In this document: one piece after another, positions 35,173 to 43,424 of the stretch
Layout of the letters: the number at the start of each line of letters is the position of its first letter
Position numbering within the stretch: the stretch's first letter is position 1
Source: Rhodoglobus sp.
GTDB taxonomy: Bacteria > Actinomycetota > Actinomycetes > Actinomycetales > Microbacteriaceae
Length of the DNA stretch: 64,000 nt
Reading direction: 5' to 3'
NCBI GenBank assembly: GCA_025463515.1
Contig: JAODAQ010000022.1
Span: 1 to 64,000 of the forward strand
Position numbers and translations under genes: made by a program
Notes under the pieces: model-generated
The model's database searches: none
Told to the model about the DNA's origin: nothing
Seen by the model: only the letters and a program-made list of their open reading frames with translations

Positions 35173-36467
35173 CGGGGTGCCTCGATCGGCTCGTACTCGC
35201 GCATCCCGCGGGCCCAGCGCGTGGTCGCCGCTGCCACCAGGACGATGATCGCGCCGCCGATCGCCGGCGCCGCCCAGAGGGAGACCGTCGAGAGCGCGCC
35301 GACCCAGGCATCCCCGACTCGCGGGCCGGCCGTGAGGACGACCGTCGTGAGGCCCTGGATCCGGCCGCGCACGGCGTCCGGCGCCGCGGACTGCATCATC
35401 GTCGTGCGGAAGATCGCGGCGATGTTGTCGGAGACCCCGACGAAGAACAGCAGGATGCACGCCGCCACGAGCGGCCCCGTCGCCACCCCCGAGTCGCGCG
35501 TGCCGGCGCCGCCGATCACGAGCCCCACCGCGAGGATAGACACGCCGAATCCGACCGCGGCGAGCCCGACCGCGACACCCTGCCGGCGGATCCGCACGAT
35601 CCGGCCCGACACCGCGCTGCTCGTCAGCACGCCGATCGCCGCGCTCGACGAGAGGAGCCCGACCACGAACGGCCCGCCCCCGAAGACCGTGGCCGCGAGC
35701 GCGGGGTAGAGCACCTGCGGCCGCCCGAAGACCATGCACACGACGTGCAGGAGGAAGGGCGCGCGGAGGGCCGGGCTGGACGCGAGGAACGTGATGCCCT
35801 CGAGCACCGAGCGCGGGCCGAGGCTGATGCGCTTGCCCTCCGGACGGATCGGCGGGAGGGTCACGATGCCGATGAAGGCGGTCGTATAGAGGATGACGTC
35901 GATCGAGTACGTCCACGCGAAGCCGATGCCCGAGATCAGCAGGCCGGCGAGAGCCGGCCCGAACGTGACCTGGAGCCCGGCGGAGACTCCGCTCAGCGCG
36001 GCCGCCGCGGGCAGCTGTCGCGCCGGGACGAGGCGGGGCAGGATGGCGAAGCGCGCCGTCCCGACGATCGTCGAGCTCACCGACGCGAGGGTCGTGAGCA
36101 CGTACAGCGGCACGAGGTTCTCGTTGCCGAGCCAGGAGAGCGTGGCGATCCCGGCGACGCTCGCCCAGGACGCGATGGCCGCCCAGATCAGCACGATGCG
36201 CCGGTCGAAGGCGTCGACGAGGCTGCTGCCGAAGACGCCCACGATGATCATCGGACCGAACGCGATGATGCCGACGAGAGCGACCGCGAAGGTGGACTCG
36301 GTGAGGTCGTAGATCTGCACGCCGATCGCCACGACGGTCAGCTGGGCGCCGATTCCCGAGGTGACGCCGCCCGCCCACAGGCGCGCGTACGCGGGATTCT
36401 CGCGGAGCGGCGTAAGGTCGATCGCCCAGCCGCGACGCGGCAGCGCGCTCTCGTCAAGGTCGGACAT
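35169..36467 (-). CDS. MFS transporter
   Basis: 432 residues, 12 membrane helices of the EntS/MFS_3 type (RENPAYARLWAGGVTSGIG, DAFDRR in the first loop, RGRIQGLTTVVLTAGPRVGD in the later one). First gene of a three-gene unit MFS - M24 - GH5, with ATGA coupling to the second. A LacI-type operator at 36507-36522 lies 40 bp upstream, so it belongs to the sugar regulon. Could export or import a sugar or glycoside. Confidence 0.9.
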   Translation of the reverse strand: MSDLDESALPRRGWAIDLTPLRENPAYARLWAGGVTSGIGAQLTVVAIGVQIYDLTESTFAVALVGIIAFGPMIIVGVFGSSLVDAFDRRIVLIWAAIASWASVAGIATLSWLGNENLVPLYVLTTLASVSSTIVGTARFAILPRLVPARQLPAAAALSGVSAGLQVTFGPALAGLLISGIGFAWTYSIDVILYTTAFIGIVTLPPIRPEGKRISLGPRSVLEGITFLASSPALRAPFLLHVVCMVFGRPQVLYPALAATVFGGGPFVVGLLSSSAAIGVLTSSAVSGRIVRIRRQGVAVGLAAVGFGVSILAVGLVIGGAGTRDSGVATGPLVAACILLFFVGVSDNIAAIFRTTMMQSAAPDAVRGRIQGLTTVVLTAGPRVGDAWVGALSTVSLWAAPAIGGAIIVLVAAATTRWARGMREYEPIEAPR

Positions 36468-36506
36468 CTACCGGTTTCTTCGTCGAGCAGCAGGAATGAG
36501 CGTCTC

Positions 36507-36522
36507 GTGAAAGCGCTTTCTC
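36507..36522. promoter_or_regulatory. LacI-type operator GTGAAAGCGCTTTCTC
   Basis: Third copy of the locus operator and the most symmetric (AGAAAGCGCTTTC-type palindrome). It lies between the divergent MFS and SGNH-hydrolase genes and can serve both. Confidence 0.82.
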
Positions 36523-36555
36523 CTAGACTATAGCGAAGCACGGAAGAAGGACAAC

Positions 36556-37668
36556 ATGGACAGCGCACTCACCCCCCAGCAGCTCGCGGCGAGCATCCAC
36601 GGCGCGCTCGAGCTCGAGTCCACGGCCGAGGGCGTTGCGCCGCTGCGCCTTCCCGCGTGGACTCGCGCTCAGCACGCCACGGGCGCCATCGACCGGATGT
36701 CGGCGCAGACCAGCGGCGTGAGCATCCGGCTGCTCACTGCGGCGCGCACCCTCGTGCTCGACGCCACGTTCACCCGCACCGCCTCGCGCGTGCACCCCGC
36801 GCGGCCGTTCCGCGTCGTCGCGGAGACGCCGGCCGGGGAGCACACCGTCACGCTCGACGAGGGGGACGTGCTCATCGAGGCGCCCGACGGTACTGCGGTC
36901 CGCGAGCACGGCGAGCGCTCGGCCGTGCGGTTCGAGCTGGATGCACCGGCGGGCGAGCGCCTGGTCACCGTCTGGCTCCCCGTCTCGGCCGCCTGCGTGA
37001 TCCACGCGATCACCGCGGACGCTCCCCTCCGGGCCGCTCCCCCGGAGGGCCCGCGGTGGGTGCACTACGGCAGCTCTATCAGCCACGGTTCCGACCTCGA
37101 CGACCCGCGGGCGCCCTGGCCGCAGCAGGCCGCGCGCGCCCTCGGGCTCGACCTCGTCAACCTCGGCTTCGCGGGCAACGCGATGCTCGACCCCTTCGTC
37201 GCCCGCGCGATCGCCGCGACCCCGGCCGACATCATCACGCTCAAGATCGGCATCAACATCGTGAACGGCGATTCGATGCGCGCCCGCACGTTCGTGCCGG
37301 CGGTGCACAACTTCCTCGACCTCGTCCGGGAGGGGCACCCGTCCACTCCCCTGGCCGTGATCACCGCGCTCGCGTGCCCCATCCACGAGGACGCGACCGG
37401 CCCGGTGCGCGAAGTCTCGCCCGGCAAGGCCGGCGCCACTCCCCGCGAGATCCCGCCCGGCGACGGCAGCCTCACCCTGCGGCGCACGCGCTCCCTCATC
37501 GAGGGCGTGGTCGCGAATCGGAATGACCCCGCCCTGCACCTCGTCGACGGCCTGAGCCTGCTCGGCGTCGACAACGGGCACCTGCCCGACAACCTGCATC
37601 CGGATCGCGAGGGCCACGACCTCATCGCCGCCCGCTTTCTGCCGGTCGCGCGCCGCCTACTCGGCTAG
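36556..37668 (+). CDS. SGNH/GDSL-family hydrolase (carbohydrate esterase-like)
   Basis: 370 residues. N-terminal beta-sandwich (1-165) followed by the SGNH core: nucleophile Ser in HYGSSISHG, Gly block LGFAGNAM, Asn block KIGINIVNG and catalytic Asp/His in DNLHPDREGH. No signal peptide. Probably deacetylates or de-esterifies a sugar taken up by the transporter; the LacI operator upstream supports membership of the regulon. Its stop shares CTAG with the stop of the convergent VOC gene. Confidence 0.88.
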   Translation: MDSALTPQQLAASIHGALELESTAEGVAPLRLPAWTRAQHATGAIDRMSAQTSGVSIRLLTAARTLVLDATFTRTASRVHPARPFRVVAETPAGEHTVTLDEGDVLIEAPDGTAVREHGERSAVRFELDAPAGERLVTVWLPVSAACVIHAITADAPLRAAPPEGPRWVHYGSSISHGSDLDDPRAPWPQQAARALGLDLVNLGFAGNAMLDPFVARAIAATPADIITLKIGINIVNGDSMRARTFVPAVHNFLDLVREGHPSTPLAVITALACPIHEDATGPVREVSPGKAGATPREIPPGDGSLTLRRTRSLIEGVVANRNDPALHLVDGLSLLGVDNGHLPDNLHPDREGHDLIAARFLPVARRLLG

Positions 37669-38018
37669 GCCTGCACGACGCAGAACCGGTTGCCCTCCGG
37701 GTCGGCCATGATCACGTAGTCCGCGTCGGCCGGCCGCTTGTCCCAGTGCACCTCGGTCGCCCCGAGCTCCTTGAGCCGTGCGACCTCCGCCTGCTGGTCG
37801 TCGGCGTACATGTCGAGGTGAATGCGCGGCGGCAGTTCATACGCCGACGGATGCTCGTCCAACGACACATTCGGCCCGACCCCGTCGCGCGGCCGCAGCA
37901 GCGCGAAGTCGTCGTCCGGCTCGTGATCTCGCGGAACGTAGTCGAGCGCCGCAGACCAGAACGCCTCCTGGGCGGCGAGGTCGGTGACTCTGAAGACGAT
38001 GGACCCAACGCGCATCAT
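37665..38018 (-). CDS. VOC-family protein
   Basis: 117 residues from the ATG at 38018 (a second ATG follows directly). Single VOC unit pair with VGSIVFRVTDLAAQEAFWSAAL, PRIHLDMYADDQQAEVARLKELGA (parts) and MADPEGNRFCVVQ. The family is common in actinobacteria as a glyoxalase-like protein of unknown substrate. Confidence 0.88.
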   Translation of the reverse strand: MMRVGSIVFRVTDLAAQEAFWSAALDYVPRDHEPDDDFALLRPRDGVGPNVSLDEHPSAYELPPRIHLDMYADDQQAEVARLKELGATEVHWDKRPADADYVIMADPEGNRFCVVQA

Positions 38019-38027
38019 CCTTCGACG

Positions 38028-38561
38028 TTACGCCTCATCCAGCAGCGCCAAAAGGCGCGTCGTCGTACCCCACGTGCGCATGGTCATCTGCTTGAACATC
38101 GGCATCGCCATGAGCGTCTGCACGCGAGTCTTCGTCGCGCGGGCCTTCACCCGCGAGAAGTAGAGCACGCCCGGGCCCGCCGAGATCGAGTCAACGCCCT
38201 CGCGCAGCTCGGGCACCTGCGCGAGCGCGGCCTTTGCCGTGAGGGGACTCTTGAGGAAGATGACCTCGCTGCGCAGGTCGGCTGAGGCGTGATCGGCGGG
38301 GGCTTTCGCGACGATGGCAGCGAGCTCGTCGCGCGTGCGGACGATAACGAGAATCGGGATGCCGAACCGCTGCTCGAGCATCCGCTCGATCCCGTCCTCC
38401 GCTGCGCGGCCGGCGGCGAACAGCACGTTGCCGCTCTGGAGGTGGGTGCGGACCTCGGTGTACCCCGCATCGCGGAACGCCTCGGCCAGCTCCGCCATGC
38501 TGATCAGGTTCTTGCCGCCCACGTTGATGCCGCGGAGGAGGGCGACGTGTGGCGTGGTCAT
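38028..38561 (-). CDS. DUF1697 protein
   Basis: 177 residues from the ATG at 38561. The DUF1697 signature HVALLRGINVGGKNLISMAEL opens the protein, followed by HLQSGNVLF and the C-terminal RTWGTTTRLLALL. Function unknown. Last core gene before the island. Confidence 0.9.
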   Translation of the reverse strand: MTTPHVALLRGINVGGKNLISMAELAEAFRDAGYTEVRTHLQSGNVLFAAGRAAEDGIERMLEQRFGIPILVIVRTRDELAAIVAKAPADHASADLRSEVIFLKSPLTAKAALAQVPELREGVDSISAGPGVLYFSRVKARATKTRVQTLMAMPMFKQMTMRTWGTTTRLLALLDEA

Positions 38562-38593
38562 GGGGTCAATGGTGGCAGGTGGCACTGACGTCG

Positions 38594-38621
38594 CGAGGGT
38601 GGCCGTGGAGGACTCGAACCC
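38594..38621. repeat. left att-like copy of the tRNA-Arg 3' end
   Basis: CGAGGGTG, then CC and TGGA, then GGACTCGAACCC, matching 50933-50961 except for two substitutions and one missing G. The rest of the tRNA is absent here, so this is the displaced 3' fragment. Confidence 0.75.
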
Positions 38622-38658
38622 GTATCCCTCCCTTTTGGTGGTGCGGGAGAGGGGCAAG

Positions 38659-38683
38659 AACCCAGTGTTTTACTGGGTTTTTT
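38659..38683 (+). terminator. hairpin with T-run near the island's left end
   Basis: AACCCAGT / ACTGGGTT stem with loop GTTTT and six T on the + strand. Classical Rho-independent form; on the minus strand it lies downstream of the HEPN gene. The remainder of 38562-38900 holds the att copy and two sets of short repeats and no gene. Confidence 0.75.
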
Positions 38684-38727
38684 GACCCCACGAGATCACT
38701 GTGATCAGGCTGTTTTCATTCAGTTGA

Positions 38728-38747
38728 AGTCAAAATGCAGTCAAAAG
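38728..38747. repeat. 20-bp direct repeat AGTCAAAATGCAGTCAAAAG, left copy
   Basis: Identical to 50851-50870. Built of two AGTCAAAA units separated by TGC. The two copies lie 107 bp and 63 bp inside the island ends, as arm-type integrase sites might. Confidence 0.85.
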
Positions 38748-38774
38748 GACCGTCGCTAGGTGGCAGGTCGGCTG

Positions 38775-38848
38775 TGATGTATCAAGACATCTCTGACGAA
38801 ACTGCATCAGGACATCCCTGACAGTTGATGTATCAGGACATCGGTGAC
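38775..38848. repeat. three tandem TGATGTATCA-GACATC-type repeats
   Basis: Copies at 38775-38797, 38802-38822 and 38826-38848 share (TGATGTATCA)(A/G)GACATC(NN)TGAC with a period of about 26 bp. The 3' part (TCAGGACATC) resembles the chromosomal palindromes at 56985-57163. Confidence 0.7.
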
Positions 38849-38900
38849 ACCGAGCTCCGAACTGGCACGGCACCTGGCCGGATTGCCGATCGTCGGGTCG

Positions 38901-39956
38901 TTACCTGTTGAGCTTCCAATCCTCAATCTGTCGGTCGACTTCTTGCTCCATCGCGCGATGCGCCTCCATGACCAAGTTTTCAAAGTTCTCAAACTCGTCT
39001 TCAAACTTCGCTAGAGCCGCGAATGCAGCCATCTCATCAACTTCGCGCTCGATCTGTTCGGGGAACAAATCCCACCGCGCTAGTACTTTGTGGGTCACGG
39101 GTATCTTGCGCCGAAGGCGCGCTTCCGTTGTTTCAAAAGGGTCATCCGAGTAGAGCATGCGAATGATGTCCATCTCGGAGTTCGGTTCTCGACCGGAAAA
39201 GAAGCTGCTCATGTCAGCAAGCAAATCTCTTACAAGTTCCAAGCGCTGTTGGACGAGCGAGGCTAACAAGCCCGGAATCGATCGCGCCTCCTCGGCCACA
39301 CCCGCGACCAGGTGCGCGGCCATTAGCTCTTGAAGCTTGAACATGTCTGTCACGTTGGCCAAGCTTGGGTCCAACGCTGCCGGCGCCTCAGTCGCTAGCC
39401 GTTCCTTGATATCGTTCACGGCCGCCGCCGTGTCCCCGCTGTTGCCCATATACCTCGGGGGGAGCCATGCAAGGAATTTTGCAGTGACGAGCGCGTACAA
39501 CTGAACTGTCGCACGGAGAGCGCCATCCCGAATGTGATCGCGATGATAGATCTCATTTCGGTAGTCATGAAGACGATTGACGATGACTTCAAACTCGCTT
39601 GGCACCAACCCGAGCCAGATGAGCATCTGTATTTTTGAGGTGAAGTTCCGATCGATCTGAGCAACCTGAGTCTTCGAGAGCTGCAGGTTTAGGTAGTTCC
39701 ACGGCCCCAAATCCCGAGCCTTATTGAGTTGATTGACGTCACGCAGATCGATCGCCACCGCGTCGTAGCGCGAAAACGCGCTCTCTTCGGTGAGCCCGTT
39801 GGCCAGGATCTCGTAGTCAATCGCGCGCACCATGAGCGTTTCGACGGTGCTATCGAGGAGCAAGAAGGAGACTCTCAGATCCTCGGGCGCCCCGCGGAGC
39901 ATTAGCGCCTTGATCGTCGCAATCTGCGCCGCCAGCATCGCCGCCCGTTGGACCAT
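38901..39956 (-). CDS. hypothetical protein with HEPN-type RNase motif
   Basis: 351 residues, helical, lower GC than the core. The segment VNRLHDYRNEIYHRDHIRDG holds R133-x4-H138 in an amphipathic helix, the Rx4-6H catalytic motif of HEPN nucleases. The rest has no recognised domain; the C-terminal third is rich in Glu and aromatic residues. HEPN proteins usually cleave RNA in toxin-antitoxin or abortive-infection systems. It is divergent from nothing close and may be a single-gene effector or work with the 2-TM protein upstream. Confidence 0.65.
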   Translation of the reverse strand: MVQRAAMLAAQIATIKALMLRGAPEDLRVSFLLLDSTVETLMVRAIDYEILANGLTEESAFSRYDAVAIDLRDVNQLNKARDLGPWNYLNLQLSKTQVAQIDRNFTSKIQMLIWLGLVPSEFEVIVNRLHDYRNEIYHRDHIRDGALRATVQLYALVTAKFLAWLPPRYMGNSGDTAAAVNDIKERLATEAPAALDPSLANVTDMFKLQELMAAHLVAGVAEEARSIPGLLASLVQQRLELVRDLLADMSSFFSGREPNSEMDIIRMLYSDDPFETTEARLRRKIPVTHKVLARWDLFPEQIEREVDEMAAFAALAKFEDEFENFENLVMEAHRAMEQEVDRQIEDWKLNR

Positions 39957-40179
39957 GGTCAGATTCTAGGAGCCAACTCATCCAAAGAGGCAGGTGCCCA
40001 GTTCACTGGGCTACATTCGCGGCTGAGCGACTCGCAACGCGAAGTCGGGTAGTCAAACGATGCGAGCCCCCTCCGACTGAGATCCACTCGTTTCTGCGTG
40101 GGCTCACATCGTGCCTCACTACTGGAAGCACAACGCTCCCGAAGTCGGCCGAAGTTTCGCCGGAAGCGCGGGGGTGTCG

Positions 40180-40956
40180 CTAGACAACCGGATTGTCCCC
40201 GACATCGTTTTTGAGAAGAAGAGCCAACGCATTCAATACGAAGATGACATCTGTTCTGGATTGCGCGACCAAGTTCGCGGTCTCCACAACCTCCTCGTCC
40301 TCGAGTAGCAGTCCAGTAGCGCGCTCCAAGCTCTGCATCGCGTCATCGGACTGCCGGAGGATCACCTGACGCTCTTCTAGCCGCACGCCGTTAGCGAGAA
40401 GACGCATGTTGTATGCCACTAACCGCCTCTGATTGCGGCCGAATTCCATGCCTGCTAGAACCCGTTGGAGCGCGGCTTCAAAGCGCCCCCCATAACCCTG
40501 CACCTCTTCTATCTCACCGATTGCCATGATGAGAGCTCGTAACGCTGGGTCTGAGATGTACTGCAACCACGCACGGAGCGGTTCGTCCCCTAGAGGAACC
40601 AGCTTGGATCCGAGCGGTCCCGTTTCGGCTACATTCTCAAGGTCATACTCGAAAACATGGGTTCGCATAATTCTCTCCGCGCGATCCCTTACAGCCGCCC
40701 ATCTGAACTGGATCTCTTTGCGTGTTCGCCAATTCTCAAAAGTGCGCGCAAACCACCAAAGAAATATGCCGACGAGAGCCGCGACGATGACGTCCGGGAA
40801 GAATTGAGTCCAGTCCGAGAATGCTGCAAGACGATAGAGAGGCCCGCCAGCAATAACCCAAAACAAAATCGCTGCGACGCTGAAGAGAACTGCGAACCAG
40901 AACACCATTGCTGCGAATGCCCGCACGCGACGGGGGCGGCTTGGGGTCCATGGCAC
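40180..40956 (-). CDS. two-helix membrane protein with long cytoplasmic helical domain
   Basis: 258 residues. Basic start PWTPSRPRRVRAFA, two membrane helices at about 14-40 and 52-70, then a soluble helical domain of about 190 residues without a recognised family. Such 2-TM-plus-helical-domain proteins are often effectors or sensors in defence loci, but nothing in the sequence proves it. Codon use and GC resemble the other island genes. Confidence 0.7.
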   Translation of the reverse strand: MPWTPSRPRRVRAFAAMVFWFAVLFSVAAILFWVIAGGPLYRLAAFSDWTQFFPDVIVAALVGIFLWWFARTFENWRTRKEIQFRWAAVRDRAERIMRTHVFEYDLENVAETGPLGSKLVPLGDEPLRAWLQYISDPALRALIMAIGEIEEVQGYGGRFEAALQRVLAGMEFGRNQRRLVAYNMRLLANGVRLEERQVILRQSDDAMQSLERATGLLLEDEEVVETANLVAQSRTDVIFVLNALALLLKNDVGDNPVV

Positions 40957-41133
40957 GCGCCTGATGCTACCGGCAGCACGGGTCCTCGCGCGGCTCCTTT
41001 ATGTTCCGAGGGAGGGCATGATCAGGTGTGATCGCCTTGATTTCGCTTAGACCCTCAAGTGCAAATAAAGACCGGGGCCAATTTCCATGAGTTGCGGGCG
41101 GCGCTCGGGGTCGCCGGAGGTCTCGCGTAGCCC

Positions 41134-42882
41134 TCAAGACGGAATGAACTTCTTCAGGTACTCGCGCAGCGGTGGATCGACTACGTAAACGTAGGTCCCC
41201 CGGATACCGCGAGTAAGTAGTACCGCGTAGATATTCACGACGAACCTGAGCAAGTCGTCGTCGCTGTAGACCTTTCCCAGAACGTCGTTGTTTTCCTTGC
41301 CCTTCTTGTCGAAGTAGGAGGCGCGGTCGACGAAGAGCTTCCGGGACACCGGGTCGAATCGAATGTCCGGGCCGATGATCACGCCCGCGTAGTTGAGGTC
41401 ATAGCCCTGGACTGTGTGAATCGACCCCACCTCGTCCAGGGACGTCGCTGACGCGATCCAGTCCGTCTGGGTGCTGTTCCAGCGAAACCGGTGACCGTCG
41501 ACGTCGATGTCGTAAGCGGTCTTGTCGTTTCGCGACTTCCACTCCCATGCGTACCCGGCGAGCAGCCTCGAGAGACCGCCCTCTGCGTCTCGGCTTCGGA
41601 TCTCGGCGCTCATCGCTTCGACATCATCGAACAACCGGAAGTCGTAGCCTTCGAACTGCTGTGGCGTCACCTCGGCGCCAGCGAGGATCCGGCGGATATA
41701 GCCGACGTAGTCGGCGCCCGCCTGAACACGAATCTGCGTGGTCAGCGGGTAGTGACGCTCAGCACTCCGCGCCGAGGCGACGAGTTCCTCGAGCACCTCA
41801 GGTGGAAGATCCGCCGGACGGACACTCTGCGCAGCATCTAGCAGGAAGATCTGGTTTCTGCTCTTCGCTCGGATCCAGTCCAGCTGGGTCTTCGACGTGT
41901 CATCGCTTCCGAAGAGCTTTTCGGTGATCAGCCGGAAGTTCTTGTTCTGCACGCCAGAGGGCTGGTTCGCGCGCTGGTTGAGACGGTGAGCCTCGTCGAC
42001 GATGAGGAGGTCGAAGTGCTCGTCCGAGAATCCAACCTCGAAGGCAGTCATCACCATCTCGGGCCGAAGGCCGGGCGTCTTTCTGAAGACCTTCTTGATG
42101 GATTCCCGAAGCGACTGCTGCGGAACGACGAGCCCGATCCGCAATCCGGAAAGCAGTTCGCCGTATTCGCCGAGGAAGAAGTCAGCAAACAGCGAGTCGC
42201 CGTCGAGGTCTTCGGTTGGCACCGAGCTCGCAATATCCATGAGCAGCTTCAGCATGTAGATCGCGACCACCGTCTTGCCAGTACCTGGATCGCCCTGGAT
42301 CACGATTGTGCTGTCTACGCTGGCTCGAAGGTCTTTGAACAACCCCTCGAGGATGTCCTCCACCGCGATCGCCTGATCCTGAGTTAGTGCCTTGAACGGT
42401 GACAGCTTGAAGAGATCGCTGTTCTCGATCTCCGGGATCGTTCGGGTAAAGACGCCATCGCGCTTGAGCTCGTCGAACACATCGCGGAAAGTCTCGCGGT
42501 ACCTGTCGCGGTCAAAGTAGTTGGCTTCGACGATTCCATCGTTGCGGTTGAGGACTCGGTACGCGCCGTCGCCGGCCAGCATCCGGATCAGATACGACTC
42601 AAGGTCGAGGCAGACCGATTTGTTGAAGGTCTCGTCGAGGATCACGCGGATGGTGCTCAAGTGCTGCTTCTCGGGAGTCGCGAGGTGCTGGCGCATCCGA
42701 CCCGCTGCGTTGAGGGACTCCCCCACGTACACGTCGCTCAAAGTCTTGCCGCTGGGCTGCGCCTGGGATCCATCGTCGAGCACATATACGACGGGCCAGT
42801 TGATATTACGGCGGTCTAGCAGCGCCCAAGTGCCCACCGCGTCGAGGGTGAAGCCGACGCGGGCGACCTCAAAGGACGTCAT
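41134..42882 (-). CDS. GIY-YIG-like / DUF2075 helicase-domain protein
   Basis: 582 residues. N-terminal GIY-YIG-like nuclease region (WPVVYVLDDGS at about 29-39, DVYVGES at 50-56, GRMRQHL at 61-67) fused to a DUF2075 superfamily-1-type ATPase with Walker A GDPGTGKT (197-204), Walker B LIVDEAH (293-299) and late helicase motifs IHTVQGYDLNYAGVIIGPD and LLTRGIRGTYVYV. ATPase residues are intact. Its start overlaps the stop of the MazG-like gene upstream, so the two are one unit. Helicase-nuclease fusions of this kind are found in phage-defence islands. Confidence 0.88.
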   Translation of the reverse strand: MTSFEVARVGFTLDAVGTWALLDRRNINWPVVYVLDDGSQAQPSGKTLSDVYVGESLNAAGRMRQHLATPEKQHLSTIRVILDETFNKSVCLDLESYLIRMLAGDGAYRVLNRNDGIVEANYFDRDRYRETFRDVFDELKRDGVFTRTIPEIENSDLFKLSPFKALTQDQAIAVEDILEGLFKDLRASVDSTIVIQGDPGTGKTVVAIYMLKLLMDIASSVPTEDLDGDSLFADFFLGEYGELLSGLRIGLVVPQQSLRESIKKVFRKTPGLRPEMVMTAFEVGFSDEHFDLLIVDEAHRLNQRANQPSGVQNKNFRLITEKLFGSDDTSKTQLDWIRAKSRNQIFLLDAAQSVRPADLPPEVLEELVASARSAERHYPLTTQIRVQAGADYVGYIRRILAGAEVTPQQFEGYDFRLFDDVEAMSAEIRSRDAEGGLSRLLAGYAWEWKSRNDKTAYDIDVDGHRFRWNSTQTDWIASATSLDEVGSIHTVQGYDLNYAGVIIGPDIRFDPVSRKLFVDRASYFDKKGKENNDVLGKVYSDDDLLRFVVNIYAVLLTRGIRGTYVYVVDPPLREYLKKFIPS

Positions 42883-43186
42883 ACTTCGCGCTGCTACCCC
42901 GCGCCTTATCGACCGGGTACTTCTCGCGGGTCTTAGCCAGCTTGTCGAGCACGATCTGGTCGGGATCGAGGCCGAGCTTGTCGGCGAGGAGGAGGCAGTA
43001 GGTCAGCACGTCGGCGAGCTCATCTTGGACCCGCGCGGGGTCGGCATGCGGACTCCACTGGAAGCACTCGAGCAACTCGCCCGCCTCAATCGCGATGCTC
43101 TTGGCGAGGTTCTCGGAGGTGTGGAACTGCGCCCAGTCGCGCTCAGCGACGAACCTCGCTATCTCCTCGTTCATTGACGCTGCCAT
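42869..43186 (-). CDS. MazG-like nucleotide pyrophosphohydrolase
   Basis: 105 residues from the ATG at 43186 (MAASMNEEIARFV; an ATG 12 bp later is possible). All-alpha NTP-PPase of the RS21-C6/dCTPase type with the metal-binding pair IEAGELLECFQW and DELADVLTYCLLLADKLGLD, which supply the ExxE and ExxD ligands. Hydrolyses (d)NTPs to NMP and pyrophosphate. First gene of the unit with the DUF2075 helicase (14-bp overlap); may deplete or sanitise nucleotides during infection. Confidence 0.9.
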   Translation of the reverse strand: MAASMNEEIARFVAERDWAQFHTSENLAKSIAIEAGELLECFQWSPHADPARVQDELADVLTYCLLLADKLGLDPDQIVLDKLAKTREKYPVDKARGSSAKYDVL

Positions 43187-43241
43187 CCGGACACCGTAGC
43201 AGCGGCAAAGCTGCACGAATCGCCAGATCTAGGATGGCGTC

Positions 43242-43424
43242 ATGGCACACGAAATTCAGATCGTCACGCTGGCGGCCGGGCCCTCCGCCGTCACCATTAC
43301 TTACCAGGTCCAAGCCAACGGTCAGCACGTGAACTCATTTGCGAGTGAGGGGAGATTGCTGAAGGATCAGACGCCCCTCACGCCGGAGCAGCTTCGTGAG
43401 GCTGAGAGGGTATTGGATCTCTAG
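43242..43424 (+). CDS. small hypothetical protein
   Basis: 60 residues (AHEIQIVTLAAGPSAVTITYQV, continuing to PEQLREAERVLDL), preceded by AGGATGG. Sequence looks protein-like: an N-terminal beta hairpin and a C-terminal LTPEQL helix. Divergent from the MazG-like gene. No family recognised. Confidence 0.45.
   Translation: MAHEIQIVTLAAGPSAVTITYQVQANGQHVNSFASEGRLLKDQTPLTPEQLREAERVLDL

Noticed and set aside
38594..38660. A second tRNA gene at the island's left end
   Set aside because: Only the T-loop and 3' acceptor part match; no anticodon arm or 5' acceptor strand can be found, so it is an att remnant.
38775..38848. End of an IS481-type insertion sequence
   Set aside because: The repeats recall such ends, but no transposase gene or fragment lies nearby.
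40111..40308. 65-codon ORF on the + strand
   Set aside because: More than half overlaps the opposite 2-TM gene, with no ribosome site and no family resemblance.
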